NCBI GenBank assembly: GCA_002104935.1
Contig: MCGT01000002.1
Location: 682,001 to 746,000 of the forward strand
Length of the DNA stretch: 64,000 nucleotides
Reading direction: 5' to 3'
From: Hesseltinella vesiculosa
Lineage: Eukaryota > Mucoromycota > Mucoromycetes > Mucorales > Cunninghamellaceae
The notes beneath the pieces were generated by a model. That model was not told where the DNA came from and made no database searches. It saw only the letters and a list, made by a program, of their open reading frames with translations. Of the stretch, positions 28,761 through 39,469 are shown in pieces. Made by a program: the position numbers and the translations under genes. Each line of letters begins with the position of its first letter. The stretch's first letter is position 1.

Positions 28761-28996
28761 TGTCAAAAAAAATCGCCAAAAATTCCAGCCTCTCCCAATC
28801 CATGCCTTGCAGACAGCTGAGCCCTGGCAAATGCGAGGAGGCAAGAAAGGACATATTTTATTTACTAGGGGATCATAAGAGTACAACGAAGGACGATAAA
28901 GTGATGCATAAGGTAGGATGAAGAGGTGGGGATGTAACAAAAGAGAGAGGGAGATATACAGAAGAGAAGGATAATTACAAAAAGATGGGATGAGAC

Positions 28997-31016
28997 TTAG
29001 AAAAACGAATCCAGGAGCACTTCCGATAGACCATCGATGTTTTCCATTTTGACGAGGAGATCTTGTTGTTCCAAGGTACTGGAAGGGAGCGAAGGTGATG
29101 AAAAGTCTGTCGAGGTATCAGGGTTATTGAGCACAGCGGAGGGAAGGGTGAAGGCGTCAAGCATATCATGCATGACGCAATTGAATTGGCTGTCGCGAGG
29201 GCTGGCACTGCTGCACCAGTCATTGATAGGTGACAAATGCTGGCTGGGGGGTGTGCTGGAGGATGGGCCACCATAGAGCATAGGCGAAACGAACGCCTCG
29301 GGCTGCAGTGTGGCGGCGTCACCCAAGGAGAGGCAATCGGTAAAATCCAGGGATGCCGTGGTGCCGCTGAGATAGGATAGGGTGGGTGAGGCGGCTGCCA
29401 TAGGCTGATCAAAGTCGACCATCATCAACTCCGGGGGTGAGGTGGGCAGGGCTAGATTGGTAGGTGTGACGACGGTTTTCCGAGGTTGGAGGGAAGGCAT
29501 GAATTTCTTCCGGAAGAGGTCCACCGCCCGCTGTAACATGAGTTTGTGGCCAACAAGCACCTTTGGATTGAGCCAGGCCTGAGCAGGGGACGGAAAAACG
29601 ATGAGCCCGTTTGATTTTCGGGATTCTCTTTTTTTTTTTTTTTACCAATTTCCAAGCCAGCTCGTTGCAGATGGTTTCTTCAATGATACGAGAAGATGAA
29701 GCTTTGTCAATGTCGAGGGACTGGTTGCGTGCATGTCGTGGGTAGGGAGCATTGGCCAAGCGAAAGTCCAATGGGATATCGTCCAAAGAGACGGAAGCAA
29801 CGTTGATTTTGACCCGGCAGCGGGTGCCGGTGTGAAGGTCTTCCATGGCCATGGTTTTGGGCTGGTTGGCGGGTTTGACAATGGCGGTGTCCAAGGACGT
29901 GGGGGTGACATAAGGCGTGAAGTTGGAGGAGAGGTCTGCGGGATGGAGCTCCTTTTGAGTGGCGTCGATCGGCGAAGCGGCGGACGGGCATCGGGTCAGG
30001 GAGGATACCCATTGATTCAAGGGATCGGCGTCTTCGTCGTCTTGATACTTGCGTTTACGCAGGGTCCCGTTCAACAGCTTGGCTTGGCGGGCAACTCGGC
30101 GGGATCGCATGCTAGGATAGAGGTTGCGATAGCAGTCGACAGCGCGTTGGATCAAGCCTCGTTTTCCACCGATCTCCTTCTTGTTCAGCCAAGCTAGGCG
30201 CCAGCCTAACACGTTGCATTCGGTTTCATAACTCCAGCGATTGCCCTTGTATTGATCCCTGGGAAGATTCGCTCGAGGATATACCTAAAAAAAAAGGTTC
30301 GGTGATCTGTCCAAAAATAATAATAATAAAAAACGCCCACTGGCAGCACACTTTCCTAATCTTCCATGTTTTTTTCCTGAACAGTTTGATCTTCCCCCTT
30401 TTCTTCTGCATGGTTTTTTTCATTGCTCTTCCTATTTTTGGCGTCTACTTACGCAGTTATCCGTCTTGAATTTATCTTCAATATCACGCAGACCAATGGG
30501 ATCAATGTCGGTTCGGATGGTGTATTTCTTCATGATGCGGTTGTGAGAATAGACAAACGAGACCCATTCGACGCCGTCTTTGAGGGTGGCGACAGCCTCG
30601 GATGGCAGTTTGGGACGGGCGATACAGGGAGGCGGGGGAGAAGCTGGCTTGATCAATTGCTGTTGTTGTTGCAAGGTATTGGCGACTGCAGTGGACATGG
30701 CAGTGGCTAGGTATGTAGCAATGGCAGCGGCCATGGAGGACGAGGGCGATTGGTGAAGATTGTTGAGGAGGGTGGTGACGACATTGGTGGCGGCTTGTTG
30801 AGCGATGGGTAATGGTTTGGTAGAGGGAGTGTCTGTGGGGTCTTCGGGTTCGGACGGAGGTGAGGGAGGAGTGACAGGTGTGTCGAGCTTTCGTTTCTTG
30901 ACATTGTGGACGGCCTGTTCAATGCGTAAAAGTTGCTCAGCGCTGAGGCCAGCCAAGATGTCTTCTGCCTTGGATGGCGCATCAATAAAGTCTTGAAGCA
31001 GCATTGTATTTGGCAT
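28997..31016 (-). CDS. Putative fungal regulator with a duplicated helical unit (DUF8032-like)
   Basis: Three exons on the minus strand (31016-30453, 30284-29646, 29578-28997) join in phase to 594 aa. Residues ~145-260 contain VEWVSFVYSHNRIMKKYTIR, TDIDPIGLRDIEDKFKTDNC, YPRANLPRDQYKGNRWSYE, CNVLGWRLAWLN and RGLIQRAVDCYRNLYPSMRS. A second, related unit follows after a linker: EETICNELAWKLAWLNPKV, LMLQRAVDLFRKKFMPSLQ. So the family module (helix, LAWLN, IQRAVD-YR, PSMR) is duplicated. I recall such proteins as conserved uncharacterised fungal families (DUF8032-like), often with nuclear-looking basic segments such as LRKRKYQDD; I do not know a proven function. The N-terminus has poly-Gln and Ser/Pro stretches, the C-terminus is Ser/Pro/acidic like an activation domain. 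Both introns are phase 0. Confidence 0.7.
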
Positions 31017-31868
31017 TGTCTATAGAATAATATCAACAGTGACAGGTGACAAGTGCATAAAAAAAAAAGAAGGGGAGGCACCAAAGAAGAAAGAGGAGTT
31101 TGAGGGAAAAGAGGGTTGTCAAAAAAAAAAAAAAAAGGCGATGGTTGAAAAGCTGGCGGAGCGTAAAATCAGTCTTGACTACCCTTTTTGGGTTCCGTGG
31201 AGATTTGCTGACATGTTTCCTTCGATTATCAGTTTTGCGTGGTTGAATGGCGTTCTTTGCATTGGCCTCGGTCATTCAAGCCCCTTGATGGCATTCTCAT
31301 TTATTGTAGCCATTTGGAGGATTCGACTCGAGAAAAAAGGAGAAATTAGCTCGTTGGGTTTGGCTTCGCCTAAATGTTTCCATCGTCATTCCTGCTGATG
31401 AAATAAATAAAAAATGAGGACCCGTTCCGACTTTTCCGTGAATGGCCGAGTTTCTTTGTCACTGTCGCTCTTTTAGTGGAGGATCTTTGTACCAGGAAAG
31501 GCAAACTTGCTGACTACAGCCTTGCCCTGATATGGCGGCCCAAAGAAAAAAAAAGCGATTAGCGTGCCTTTCCAGAAAAGATGACAATGAAAAGGCTTCT
31601 CCGTGTGGAGAAACAAAAAAATTGGCGCTCCCTTTATTTTTTTTTGCCAGCTTTCGGACCTTTTTCTCACATTTTTGTCTATTCGCATGTGAACACCAAA
31701 AAGCTTTTTGTTACCAAAGAAATCATGTGCCACTCTTCTTAGCTTCCTGAAATAGAAACGGCACTTTTAAGGCATGGTCCATTCGCATGGCAACAATAAA
31801 GAAGGGGTTGCCAGCTGCGTTTATGTTTACAGGATCTTTAGGTATCACGACGAGAGGGGGCAAGGATA
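31017..31868. other. Intergenic region upstream of the DUF8032-like gene
   Basis: About 850 bp between the start of the DUF8032-like gene and the stop of the Rad60-like gene, both on the minus strand. AT-rich with A runs; no coding frame, RNA gene or repeat recognised. Confidence 0.5.
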
Positions 31869-33423
31869 TCAGTGCATGATGACGGAGAGCATATCTTGGT
31901 CTTCCAAATCTGTGTCTTCTACTGTCGATGCAGGGTCCAGCTTCTCGCCTTCAAAGGACAGCTGTACTTTATCGGCCAGTCCTTCATCCAACTTCAGCAG
32001 GACGAGGTATTGCTTGACCATGGACTGGACCGTCGTAGACTTGCAAAAAAAATAAAAATAAAGTGGGCGACGTGTTCTCGATTAGCTTCGTTTGTGTTCA
32101 CTTACAGGCTTCACCCTGAGGCCAATATCCTTGTTGTCCTTTCCTCGAAGTTTTACGTGGATCAAGCCTTCCTCGGACTCGGCTGGTTCCATGTCGTCCT
32201 GGTCTGTGGCATCAAACACATAGTCATCGCTGTTTTCTTGTTCCATCCGCAGCAGTCGGGCAGCACGCTCTTGTCGGTCATTCTCTACTTTGTTTTCAAA
32301 ATCGCGCCTTAGGTAAACCTCTACCAAGACGCACATGAGCAAATGAACGAGGGGAAAAGCTGAAAAGGTTACCCATCCGGTTTTCTTGATTAGGGTCCAT
32401 CAGCAGACTTGAGGGTGTGGCGCGTAATACGACGGCAGACTTGTTGTAAACCAAGACCAGTTCCTCCATACGCATACATTTTTTCTGGCTAAAGATTTCA
32501 AGCATCTTGGCAAAGGTATCCGACTGTTTCAAAAAAAAAAAAAAAAGGTCAATCCAGGGTAGGCCTTTCAATCGGTTTCTCGGCACCTGGAAGAGATAGA
32601 ATTTCATCGGCTTGGAGAGGAGAGTAAGGACTTGCTGCACACCAGGATCGTCATTTTTCACCGGCTTGAGGTTAATGAAGTAGAGGCGGACGGCAATTCG
32701 CTTGGGCTCAGCAGGAGATGCACTGCTGGGTTGGGGTGAGGACGACGCCGGTGGACCCATATCCAGCAAATCCGGGTCAAAGTCGTCCAAATTGATCACC
32801 ACTGGCGGTTGCCTGGTGCTTTTTGGGCTTGCTGCGTCGGAGGGAGGTTCGTCTGGAATGACGATGGATCTAGATCAAAAAAGAAGGCATTGCTGTTACT
32901 CTCTTCATTTTCCTGCGTGTGTGGACTTACTGTGATCGAGCCGGGGATAAACTAATGGCAGGAGACGTCATGAGCGAGGAACTGGGATCGGATGGAGACA
33001 AGGGACTCTGGGCTGGCATCTTTTCTTTGCGGATGGCTGAGGGTTGAGGTCGGACGGTATCCAATGGCGATGCTTGTGGATCGGTGGACTCGGACGGAGG
33101 CGGTGATGGATCGACTAGCGTAATGGAGCGCTTTTTGGACTTTGGAACGCTTCCCTCGTCAGAGTCACTGTCGGAATCGCTAAAGCCTAGCTCTTTCCCT
33201 GGGGCAAAATAATAAGAAGGTGGTGTTCAATGCTTTATGCAGACATCATAACATGCTTCATTTTTTAGCTGTATCCAAAGTCTCGAGGTGAGAGCAAAAA
33301 AAAAAAAAAAAGAGGCATACGTTTTTGCATGTAAGACATAAAGGATGTATCGCGGCTCCTTTCATTGGATGATTTATCCGTTTTAATGCTGTCTCTAAAG
33401 CTTGTTATATCAAAATCATCCAT
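31869..33423 (-). CDS. RAD60: Rad60/Esc2/NIP45-like protein with C-terminal SUMO-like domain
   Basis: Several exons from ATG at 33423 (MDDFDITSFRDSI) to TGA at 31869-31871. The N-terminal half is Ser/Pro/acidic (ELGFSDSDSDEGS, SPPPSESTDP), with LDDFDPDLLDMG and then a first ubiquitin-like region (IAVRLYFINL, FAKMLEIFSQKKCMRMEELV, LVYNKSAVVL). The C-terminal exon encodes a second, typical SUMO-like domain: HVKLRGKDNKDIGLRVKP joined to STTVQSMVKQYL, KVQLSFEGEKLDP and DQDMLSVIMH. This two-SLD plan is that of the RENi family (Rad60, Esc2, NIP45), nuclear proteins acting with the Smc5/6-SUMO pathway in genome stability. The symbol is by family, not strict orthology. Confidence 0.85.
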
Positions 33424-34522
33424 GGCTGTAGCGTCAAGCTTTGTGTGAAGGAGAAAAGTGAAAAAGGGGGCGGCTGCTCTTCGTTCTTTTTTTTTGAAGT
33501 GATGGAGCGCGGCCATTCAAAAGTGGTGACCTGATCAACAGCTTCACCGCATTTTTTCAAAGAATTCCGTGTATGTGTGTATGTTACAAGGATAGTGACT
33601 CATCGATGACGAGGAGCCTGCAAACTTTGAGGTAATTCAGGGAGAAGCCAGGGCTTTTCCAACCAGACCGTCAAGATGTCTTGCTGTCAGTGGAAAAAAA
33701 TCTCCAGAACGTTTTTGAAGGCTAACGAACAATGCAAGAGAAAACAAACGCTGGTGACAAGAAAAAAAAAACTAATTTCACAGGTGTTTTGGCGAGAGCC
33801 GTACGCATGGCTCAGCCAGCCTACCGACGGTGGTGCGGACCCAGCTCATTCTCAAACCCATACACGTCTACGTTCTTATTTAGTATCATCATTTTATTTC
33901 ATGACTTTAGACAACAATTATATATTTAACAAAAGCTAGTTTCCAAGGCGAAGCCTACCAAATTGAAAAAAAAAAAGTGAGTCAACTTTGCCGAGGCAAA
34001 AAGCACCAACGATTTTTTTTGTTATGGTTGTCCTTGTTCAGATAAAATTTTGGCAAAAAGTTTTGTCTCCATAAAACGAAAGTTTTCCAGAACAGGTCTG
34101 TTTGGTTATCATCATAACAAGCCCAAGAACAACCATAGACAATAGCATCGATCCCAAAATACATACCTTGATCACCATAGCGACATGCCCAAAATAAGTT
34201 GGGAAAAGAAGAGACGAGAGAAAGAAGAGCTCCGCGTTTTTTTAAATAGGCAGGGAAAAAAAATTTTTAGGGTGGCGGCTCTTCAAGCGCAAATCAGCCA
34301 CCCAAGACTGTCGCTGGTCATTTGGCCTAGGCCAAGCATCCAATGCCAATATGCCCCGACCTCTGTGGAGGGGCATGCTCTGGATAAATGATGACAAAAG
34401 AAAAAAAGAAAAGGAAAAGGCAAGTCATGAGGTGATGATCGGATAGATCCGTTTGGTACAACTCTTCTACTGGCTCTCATAGCAAGCGTAGGGCAAAAGA
34501 AAAAAAAATGATAAAAAAAAGT
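33424..34522. other. Intergenic region with two short hairpins
   Basis: About 1.1 kb between two minus-strand genes. It contains a 7-bp inverted repeat GGGTGGC/GCCACCC (34270-34303), the palindrome GGCCTAGGCC (34324-34333) and a 7-bp inverted repeat ATGCCCC/GGGGCAT (34351-34376). A 19-nt word ending in TTTTTAGGGTG (34256-34274) is shared with 28354-28372. No coding frame is convincing. Confidence 0.55.
34270..34376. repeat. Cluster of short inverted repeats
   Basis: Arms 34270-34276 with 34297-34303, and 34351-34357 with 34370-34376, both perfect over 7 bp, with a 10-bp palindrome between them. They lie 3' of the Gcn4-type gene; a role as terminator or element end is only a guess. Confidence 0.5.
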
Positions 34523-35386
34523 TTATTTCAAGGCGAGTTGGGCTTCTAACTGCAAGATGCGAGCTTGATAGGCGGCTTCCTTATCCAACAGGGCAGATTT
34601 GTCGGATTGGAGTGAGTTGACACGGGTCATGAGCAGCTTTTGCGAGGTCTCCAATTCCATGACACGGGACGACAGCGTTTCCAATTTGTGGAGCTTGCGC
34701 TGACGAGAGCGGCGAGCAGCATCGGTGTTGCGTTTGCGCTTGATGGCCAGTTCTTGCTCGGTCAAGGAGGTTGTGCCGAGGGTAGAGGCATCACCATTGG
34801 AGACAGCCGATAATGATGGCGTGGCCACAGCACGTTTCTTGGCAGGTCGTTTGAGGCTGAAAGTGGGGGTGGACGCGCTGGTGATGTGGCTAGTGACAGG
34901 CTGGGCGGCGGAAGGTGGGCCGAGCTTGCGTTTCTTGGTGTGGGCCGATTCTTGGGGGATACTGGCGACTTGACGTTTGGAGGGCGAGGCATCGAGGTTC
35001 AGGACCATTTCCAAAGAGGACGGCATGGCTGGCCTGTCGACGGGCAGGGATAGGGCTGAGGCGGAAAACGAAGGCGGCAGAGGGGCAGTGCTGGCCAGGG
35101 TTTGAAACAGGTCCAGTTCCTGCTGTGGTGACGACGGCAACATCAAAAAGGGCGTGCCCAAGGGCGTTGTCATGGCCATCAATGCATCAGGCGAATTGGA
35201 CGAGGACATGGACATGCCACATGGCATGTCGTCGCCAAGGAGATCATTGGGAGGGGTCATGACCACGCTCAAGGTATCCATGTGCAACCATTCGTCCAAA
35301 TCAGGCAACCAAGTATCGTCGGATGCTTTCAGAGGCAGCGGTGTATCCAATAAGGCGTTGGGGGTGGGGAAATAAGGTTCAGACAT
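34523..35386 (-). CDS. GCN4: Gcn4/CPC1-type bZIP transcription factor
   Basis: A single-exon gene of 287 aa. The C-terminal bZIP has basic region KRKRNTDAARRSRQRKLHKL, which carries the Gcn4/CPC1 pattern RNTxAARRSR, followed by a leucine zipper (LETLSSRVMELETSQKLL..LQSDKSALLDKEAAYQARIL). The N-terminal part has an acidic, aromatic stretch DDTWLPDLDEWLHMDTL, which resembles Gcn4-type activation domains, and Ser/Pro-rich linkers with TPPND and LGTPFLML. Gcn4 and its relatives bind ATGASTCAT and drive amino-acid biosynthetic genes on starvation. Short upstream ORFs in the leader (35481-35687) suggest translational control. HOM6 in the same window carries a consensus site. Confidence 0.88.
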   Translation of the reverse strand: MSEPYFPTPNALLDTPLPLKASDDTWLPDLDEWLHMDTLSVVMTPPNDLLGDDMPCGMSMSSSNSPDALMAMTTPLGTPFLMLPSSPQQELDLFQTLASTAPLPPSFSASALSLPVDRPAMPSSLEMVLNLDASPSKRQVASIPQESAHTKKRKLGPPSAAQPVTSHITSASTPTFSLKRPAKKRAVATPSLSAVSNGDASTLGTTSLTEQELAIKRKRNTDAARRSRQRKLHKLETLSSRVMELETSQKLLMTRVNSLQSDKSALLDKEAAYQARILQLEAQLALK

Positions 35387-35480
35387 GGTTAAAGATAAAG
35401 ATAAAAAAAATAGTGTAGTCGTTGGGGTAACAAAAAAAAATGGAAGAGCTTATAATCAAATGGAATGAAAGAAACTTGAG

Positions 35481-35561
35481 CTAACACGGGGATTCTAGTT
35501 TTCGAGACTTGGATGTCTTGCGAGTAAGTTTAAGAGTGCGGGAACCATAATGGGGAGTCAT
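35481..35561 (-). promoter_or_regulatory. Upstream ORF of 26 codons before GCN4-type gene
   Basis: ATG at 35561-35559, stop TAG at 35483-35481, encoding a basic peptide beginning MTPHYGSRTLKL. It ends 95 nt before the main ATG at 35386. Another uORF starts within it in a different frame. Confidence 0.6.
35495..35548 (-). promoter_or_regulatory. Upstream ORF of 17 codons, overlapping
   Basis: ATG at 35548-35546, stop at 35497-35495; encodes MVPALLNLLARHPSLEN. It overlaps the 26-codon uORF in another frame, so only one of the two can be translated by a given scanning ribosome. Confidence 0.55.
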
Positions 35562-35666
35562 TTGTTGTTGGGTTGGGTTGGATTGTTCCAAAAATAAATA
35601 GAATGTTGAAGGCAGTTGTTAATGTTGTTGTCTGTTGTTGGTCCGTATGTGTTGTACGTTGATTGT

Positions 35667-35687
35667 TTAAGCAGTGAAAGCGAACAT
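35667..35687 (-). promoter_or_regulatory. Upstream ORF of 6 codons
   Basis: ATG at 35687-35685 and TAA at 35669-35667, encoding MFAFTA. Its distance of ~280 nt to the main ATG and very short length resemble the reinitiation-permissive first uORF of GCN4/cpc-1. Whether the transcript starts upstream of it is not known. Confidence 0.5.
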
Positions 35688-36975
35688 GGTGAAAGAAAGA
35701 GATCAATGGGTGGTTTCAAAGAGCAATAAAAAAAGAGAGGGATTTCAGAAATAGGGGGGCAGAGATGAAAAGTTGGCAAGACGGTCTTTTTTAGTACGTA
35801 AAAAAGACAACAGAAAAGCGGATGTGGACACGAATGCGATAAGCAAACAACAAGGAAGAAAGAACAGAAAACAAAAAGGAGCGGCTTGACAGCTGCAAAA
35901 AAAGGGAGCTGTGACTTTTTTTTTCCATCAGCGGAAAAAGAATGTTCCATGCCACCAATCACACTCATCTTTGCACTGCTTCGAAAAAGAAGCGAGGATT
36001 TCACAGCCCGTGGTGCCTATTTTCCACGTCCGTTTGTCGGTGCAAAATGCACCAAAATGGGTTGTAGGCAACAGTCTTCACCCTTTTGGCTTTTGAGAAT
36101 GAAGCAGCCAAGGACACGCGCAACTTGTTGGCTTCTTGGCTGATAAAGCAACCGAGCAAACACCTCTCAAACCTAAAGGATACCAACATTTAGGATAGTC
36201 ATGGGGCTCTAGCTGGCCTTGTCGCTATCTCAACAGAGCTTGTGTCTTGGACCGATCTACTGGCTACTGCCAAAGATCTCACTTTTCTCTGTACCACATG
36301 AGATCAATGGGAACAAGATCTGCCTGGATCTCTTTGTTTCCAAACCAGCCTTGTGCTGGATCTTTAGCCTATACAGCTTTGAATGGAATGGAAGAGACAG
36401 CCCCGCATGGAAGAGAGAGCAGTGACGCATCGCATGTATCTATCCTTTCGTTAGAAGAAACAATGTCAGGGGATCTGGACTGTCTGGTAACAGGCTGGGC
36501 TTGGGCCGTTTTTGATTGAATCTCGCACCTCGGATTTCCGGTTGGCGGCGCTTCTCCCCTTTTTTCTTGTTTCGACAAGAATGTTTAAAGAGAAACCAGG
36601 CATATTTGAATATGAGGCGCGACAGGAAAGAAGAGATCAAAAGATGGTGCGCAAAGAGACTTACCTTTTTCAGCCGAGCACCGATGAAGGTGGAAAAACA
36701 CATGTGTGTTTCAAGGAGATGACCTGGCTTGAAATGGTATGGACGGTTACAAATCTGTTTGTTTATTTGTGAAGTAAATATTGCCTTGATATGGACAAAA
36801 TAAGAAAAAAACGTTCGCCTCCAAGAACCTTTTCTTGTAGGGAGGAAACAGCTAAAAAAAAAAAAAAAAAAGAGAGGTGGCGCCTTGCTGCTTTTCCCCC
36901 CCCCCCTTTTTTTTTTTTTTTTTTTTTGTAATCTCTAATTTATTATTTTTTGGGTCTGCCTTGCTTTGTGACAAC

Positions 36976-38435
36976 ATGTATAGTGAACATAGCCCATCAC
37001 CCATGGCGTCACCTCTAGCATCCCCTATTGGATCTTATCAAGCTCAAGGCGAATGGGACCAATTGCAAACACAGTTCAGTCAACATATGAGTCTCCAGCC
37101 ATTACCACCTGCTCAGTCGTCGGCGTCTCCACCCCAGCAACGGTCGTCACCAAGCCAACAAAACTCGGATACCCCTGGCAAGGCTGCCAATAATACCTTT
37201 GTGCACAAACTTCATACGTAAGGATCATCTGCATCCTCTCATCCCTTTTCCCCTTGATGTCTCATGTGTGTGTTTGTAGGATGGTAGGCGACATTCAATA
37301 CCAACACCTGATTGCTTGGACCTATTCAGGTACATCATTTATCGTCTGCAACATTACCGAATTCTCTAGAGATGTCCTACCTAAGCACTTTAAACACAAC
37401 AACTTTTCCAGCTTTGTCCGTCAGCTCAACATGTAAAAAAAATAATAGAATCGCCTCACCAAAAACTCACCTTTTTTTTTAGGTACGGCTTCCACAAAGT
37501 GAACAAATCGCCTCGTGGCCATCGAACACTTGCCGAAAACCAGATTTGGGAATTCTCGCACAACAAGTTTTTACGAGGTCGGCCAGAGCTATTGGATGAA
37601 ATCAAGCGGAAAGCATTGGAAACCGACCTTTCACGACGTGACCTGAATGGTGCCGATATCAATTCACAGGTGACGATGATGCAGATGGCTCAGTCGGAAA
37701 TGCGACAGCAATTACTGCAACTCCAATCCAGCATGACCCGCTTGACCAATGATTTTGAGCTGACCAAGAAACAACAAGCCGCGCAAAACGAAATGATGCA
37801 CAACCTACTTCAGTTTATGTCTCAGCACCTTGGTGTACCATGTAAGAAGGGTTGTGCCACCGAACCCGAGGAAAACAGAGGTCTTACTTTTTTATTCATT
37901 CGTACTAGTGCCGGCCTCGCTTTCTGTAGATACAAATGATACCAGCAAGGCACGAAACAGTATGGAACAGCCCCCTCCCATCTTTGTGACGTCACACGAT
38001 ATTTCTCCCAAAGCTGAACCGTTTTATGGTTCACAGCATCAACCAGGCTATCATTCACCCACGTCGCCTTCACCACCTCGGCTGGCCGATCTCAATGCGC
38101 CATCACCCTCCTATCAGCAGCAACACAGCCATCATCAGCTGTCGTTGACGGTACAGACCAATAACCTGCACCACATCTCGCCCTCCTCGCCCTCCTCGCC
38201 AGTTCAGCCCTCCTCGCCTGCCTCCTATCATGCTGCGGTGAATACGCCTTTGCCTCCCAGCCCAAGTCCAGGCTCATTTTTCTCCGAGGATGACCCTGCC
38301 CTCTACTCCAATCCTCATTCTCCCAACACTTCCCAATTCATGCTGGATCCATCTTTCCCCCAAGATCAAAATGTCCATCGAATGTCCTTGCAAGATGCCC
38401 ATATACACCCATCTTCCCTACTACCGTTCCAATAA
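36976..38435 (+). CDS. Heat-shock-factor-type transcription factor
   Basis: Four exons (36976-37217, 37280-37432, 37483-37841, 37930-38435) join in phase to 419 aa. The HSF DNA-binding domain spans residues ~74-172: [60 protein letters not shown] and [21 protein letters not shown] following helical region ([32 protein letters not shown]) fits the trimerisation coiled coil. The N- and C-terminal parts are Ser/Pro/Gln-rich, like transactivation regions. HSF family members bind nGAAn arrays in the nucleus. Which of Hsf1, Sfl1 or Skn7-like it is cannot be settled, but no response-regulator domain is present, so not Skn7. A stretch of ~35 nt of C and T precedes the leader. Confidence 0.88.
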
Positions 38436-38610
38436 AGAATCTCCATATTTGTGCCGCCATCTGGTGTTCAATGTTGCTGTTGAAATCAAAAAAAAAAATC
38501 CAAGCGGACCTCTTTTTTTTTGCTTCTTCTTTCCTCTACTTTTTTCCTATAAAAATTATACCCGGGAAACTTTTTTTTTTTTTTTTTGTTCTTGTTTCTA
38601 ATTTTCTAAT

Positions 38611-39321
38611 ATGGGTGACTTGCTCTCGAATGTGGTTTTTTCCGGGTTTTTACTTATACTTGCCGGTATTACACTTGCTCTGCAATCTGGTAAGAAAAAC
38701 AAAAATAAAAAAAAATGGAACCTGGATCACTTATTAGTCATGCGTGACATAGGAGCCAATGCCACTTTGAATAGATACGGTGGACGGTCATTCGCAGCAG
38801 TGATTTCGTTCGTTTTTGGTACATTGGCCAGTCTGATATTTTTTGCCGTGGATGTTGGTGGTCATTTCACCCCTGCGCCTAATGCCGATGCCATCAAAGC
38901 CGGTAAAACTTTCATCTTTTTCATCCAAATAGGGCAATCCATCATCCATGGCTGACATTGTTTTTCATTTGTAGCGCCTGCCTATGCATGGTTGGGTGAG
39001 TGTCAGGGCAATGTCGACTCATCCATGCATTGACCTCTTTTTTGATAGGCGGATTATTGGGTTTTATCTATGTCACAAGCAATATCTTTTCCATCCCTCG
39101 ATTGGGCGCAGGCACCACCTTGAGTATCTTTGTTTGTTCTCAGGCAAGTGGCTGGGTTTAAAAAGAGCGGGCAGCTCACTCGCTCTTTGACATAGGTGAT
39201 TATGGCTTGCGTCATTGACCATCTTGGTGTGATTGGTGACCCACAACGTACTTATAGTACTTGGCGTATCCTGGCCTCCTTTGGCCTCGTCTTTTTTGTG
39301 TTTATCATTGCAAGATTTTAA
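38611..39321 (+). CDS. YdcZ/DUF606-family small membrane transporter-like protein
   Basis: Five exons (38611-38689, 38753-38902, 38975-38995, 39049-39143, 39196-39321) give 156 aa. Five hydrophobic segments are visible: VVFSGFLLILAGITLAL, FAAVISFVFGTLASLIFFAV, AWLGGLLGFIYVTSNIF, TLSIFVCSQVIMACVIDHLG and WRILASFGLVFFVFIIARF. The pattern SGANATLNRYGG, then SFVFGT, GGLLG, RLGAGTTLS and CSQ..IDHLG fits the YdcZ (DUF606) branch of the drug/metabolite transporter superfamily, best known from bacteria. Substrate unknown. Exon 3 is only 21 nt. Intron 4 (39144-39195) has a GC donor. Exon 2 could also start at 38738, adding five residues; I chose 38753 because it matches the family pattern better. Confidence 0.78.
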
Positions 39322-39469
39322 AATAATAAAAATATCTCAATTCATTGGTGAAATCCTTAGGCTGCGGGCGGATGTTTTTTGCGGTCACTCTTTTTTTTTT
39401 TTTTAATTCCTCCTTTTTTTTTCTTCTTCTTTTTACCAATCGTCCCTATATCCTTGTTTTGACCATCCA

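Larger units (their letters stand above)
27499..28996. other. Convergent intergenic region with composite repeat/5S locus
   Basis: About 1.5 kb between the stops of RPB1 (+) and the next gene (-). The left part has an AATAAA poly(A) signal near 27589 and a long A run at 27879-27902. The middle has a 16-bp inverted repeat (28054-28098), twin E-box palindromes (28139-28168) and a 5S rRNA sequence (28186-28303); the right part has copy C of the dispersed repeat. No protein-coding frame is convincing. Confidence 0.7.
35387..36975. other. Divergent intergenic region GCN4-type / HSF-type genes
   Basis: About 1.6 kb. The left ~300 bp is probably the 5' leader of the bZIP gene with its uORFs. The right end (36854-36930) has A and T runs before the HSF-type start. 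A minus-strand open stretch (35558-36004) could code 148 codons but is Ser/Phe/Cys-rich without family character, and I do not annotate it. No repeat or RNA gene recognised. Confidence 0.5.

Noticed and set aside
31141..31398. Plus-strand ORF upstream of the DUF8032-like gene
   Set aside because: Starts within an A-run region, no homology pattern, lies in a promoter position.
35558..36004. 148-codon minus-strand ORF upstream of the Gcn4-type gene
   Set aside because: Composition is low-complexity Ser/Phe/Leu/Cys, no family resemblance; more likely leader or promoter.
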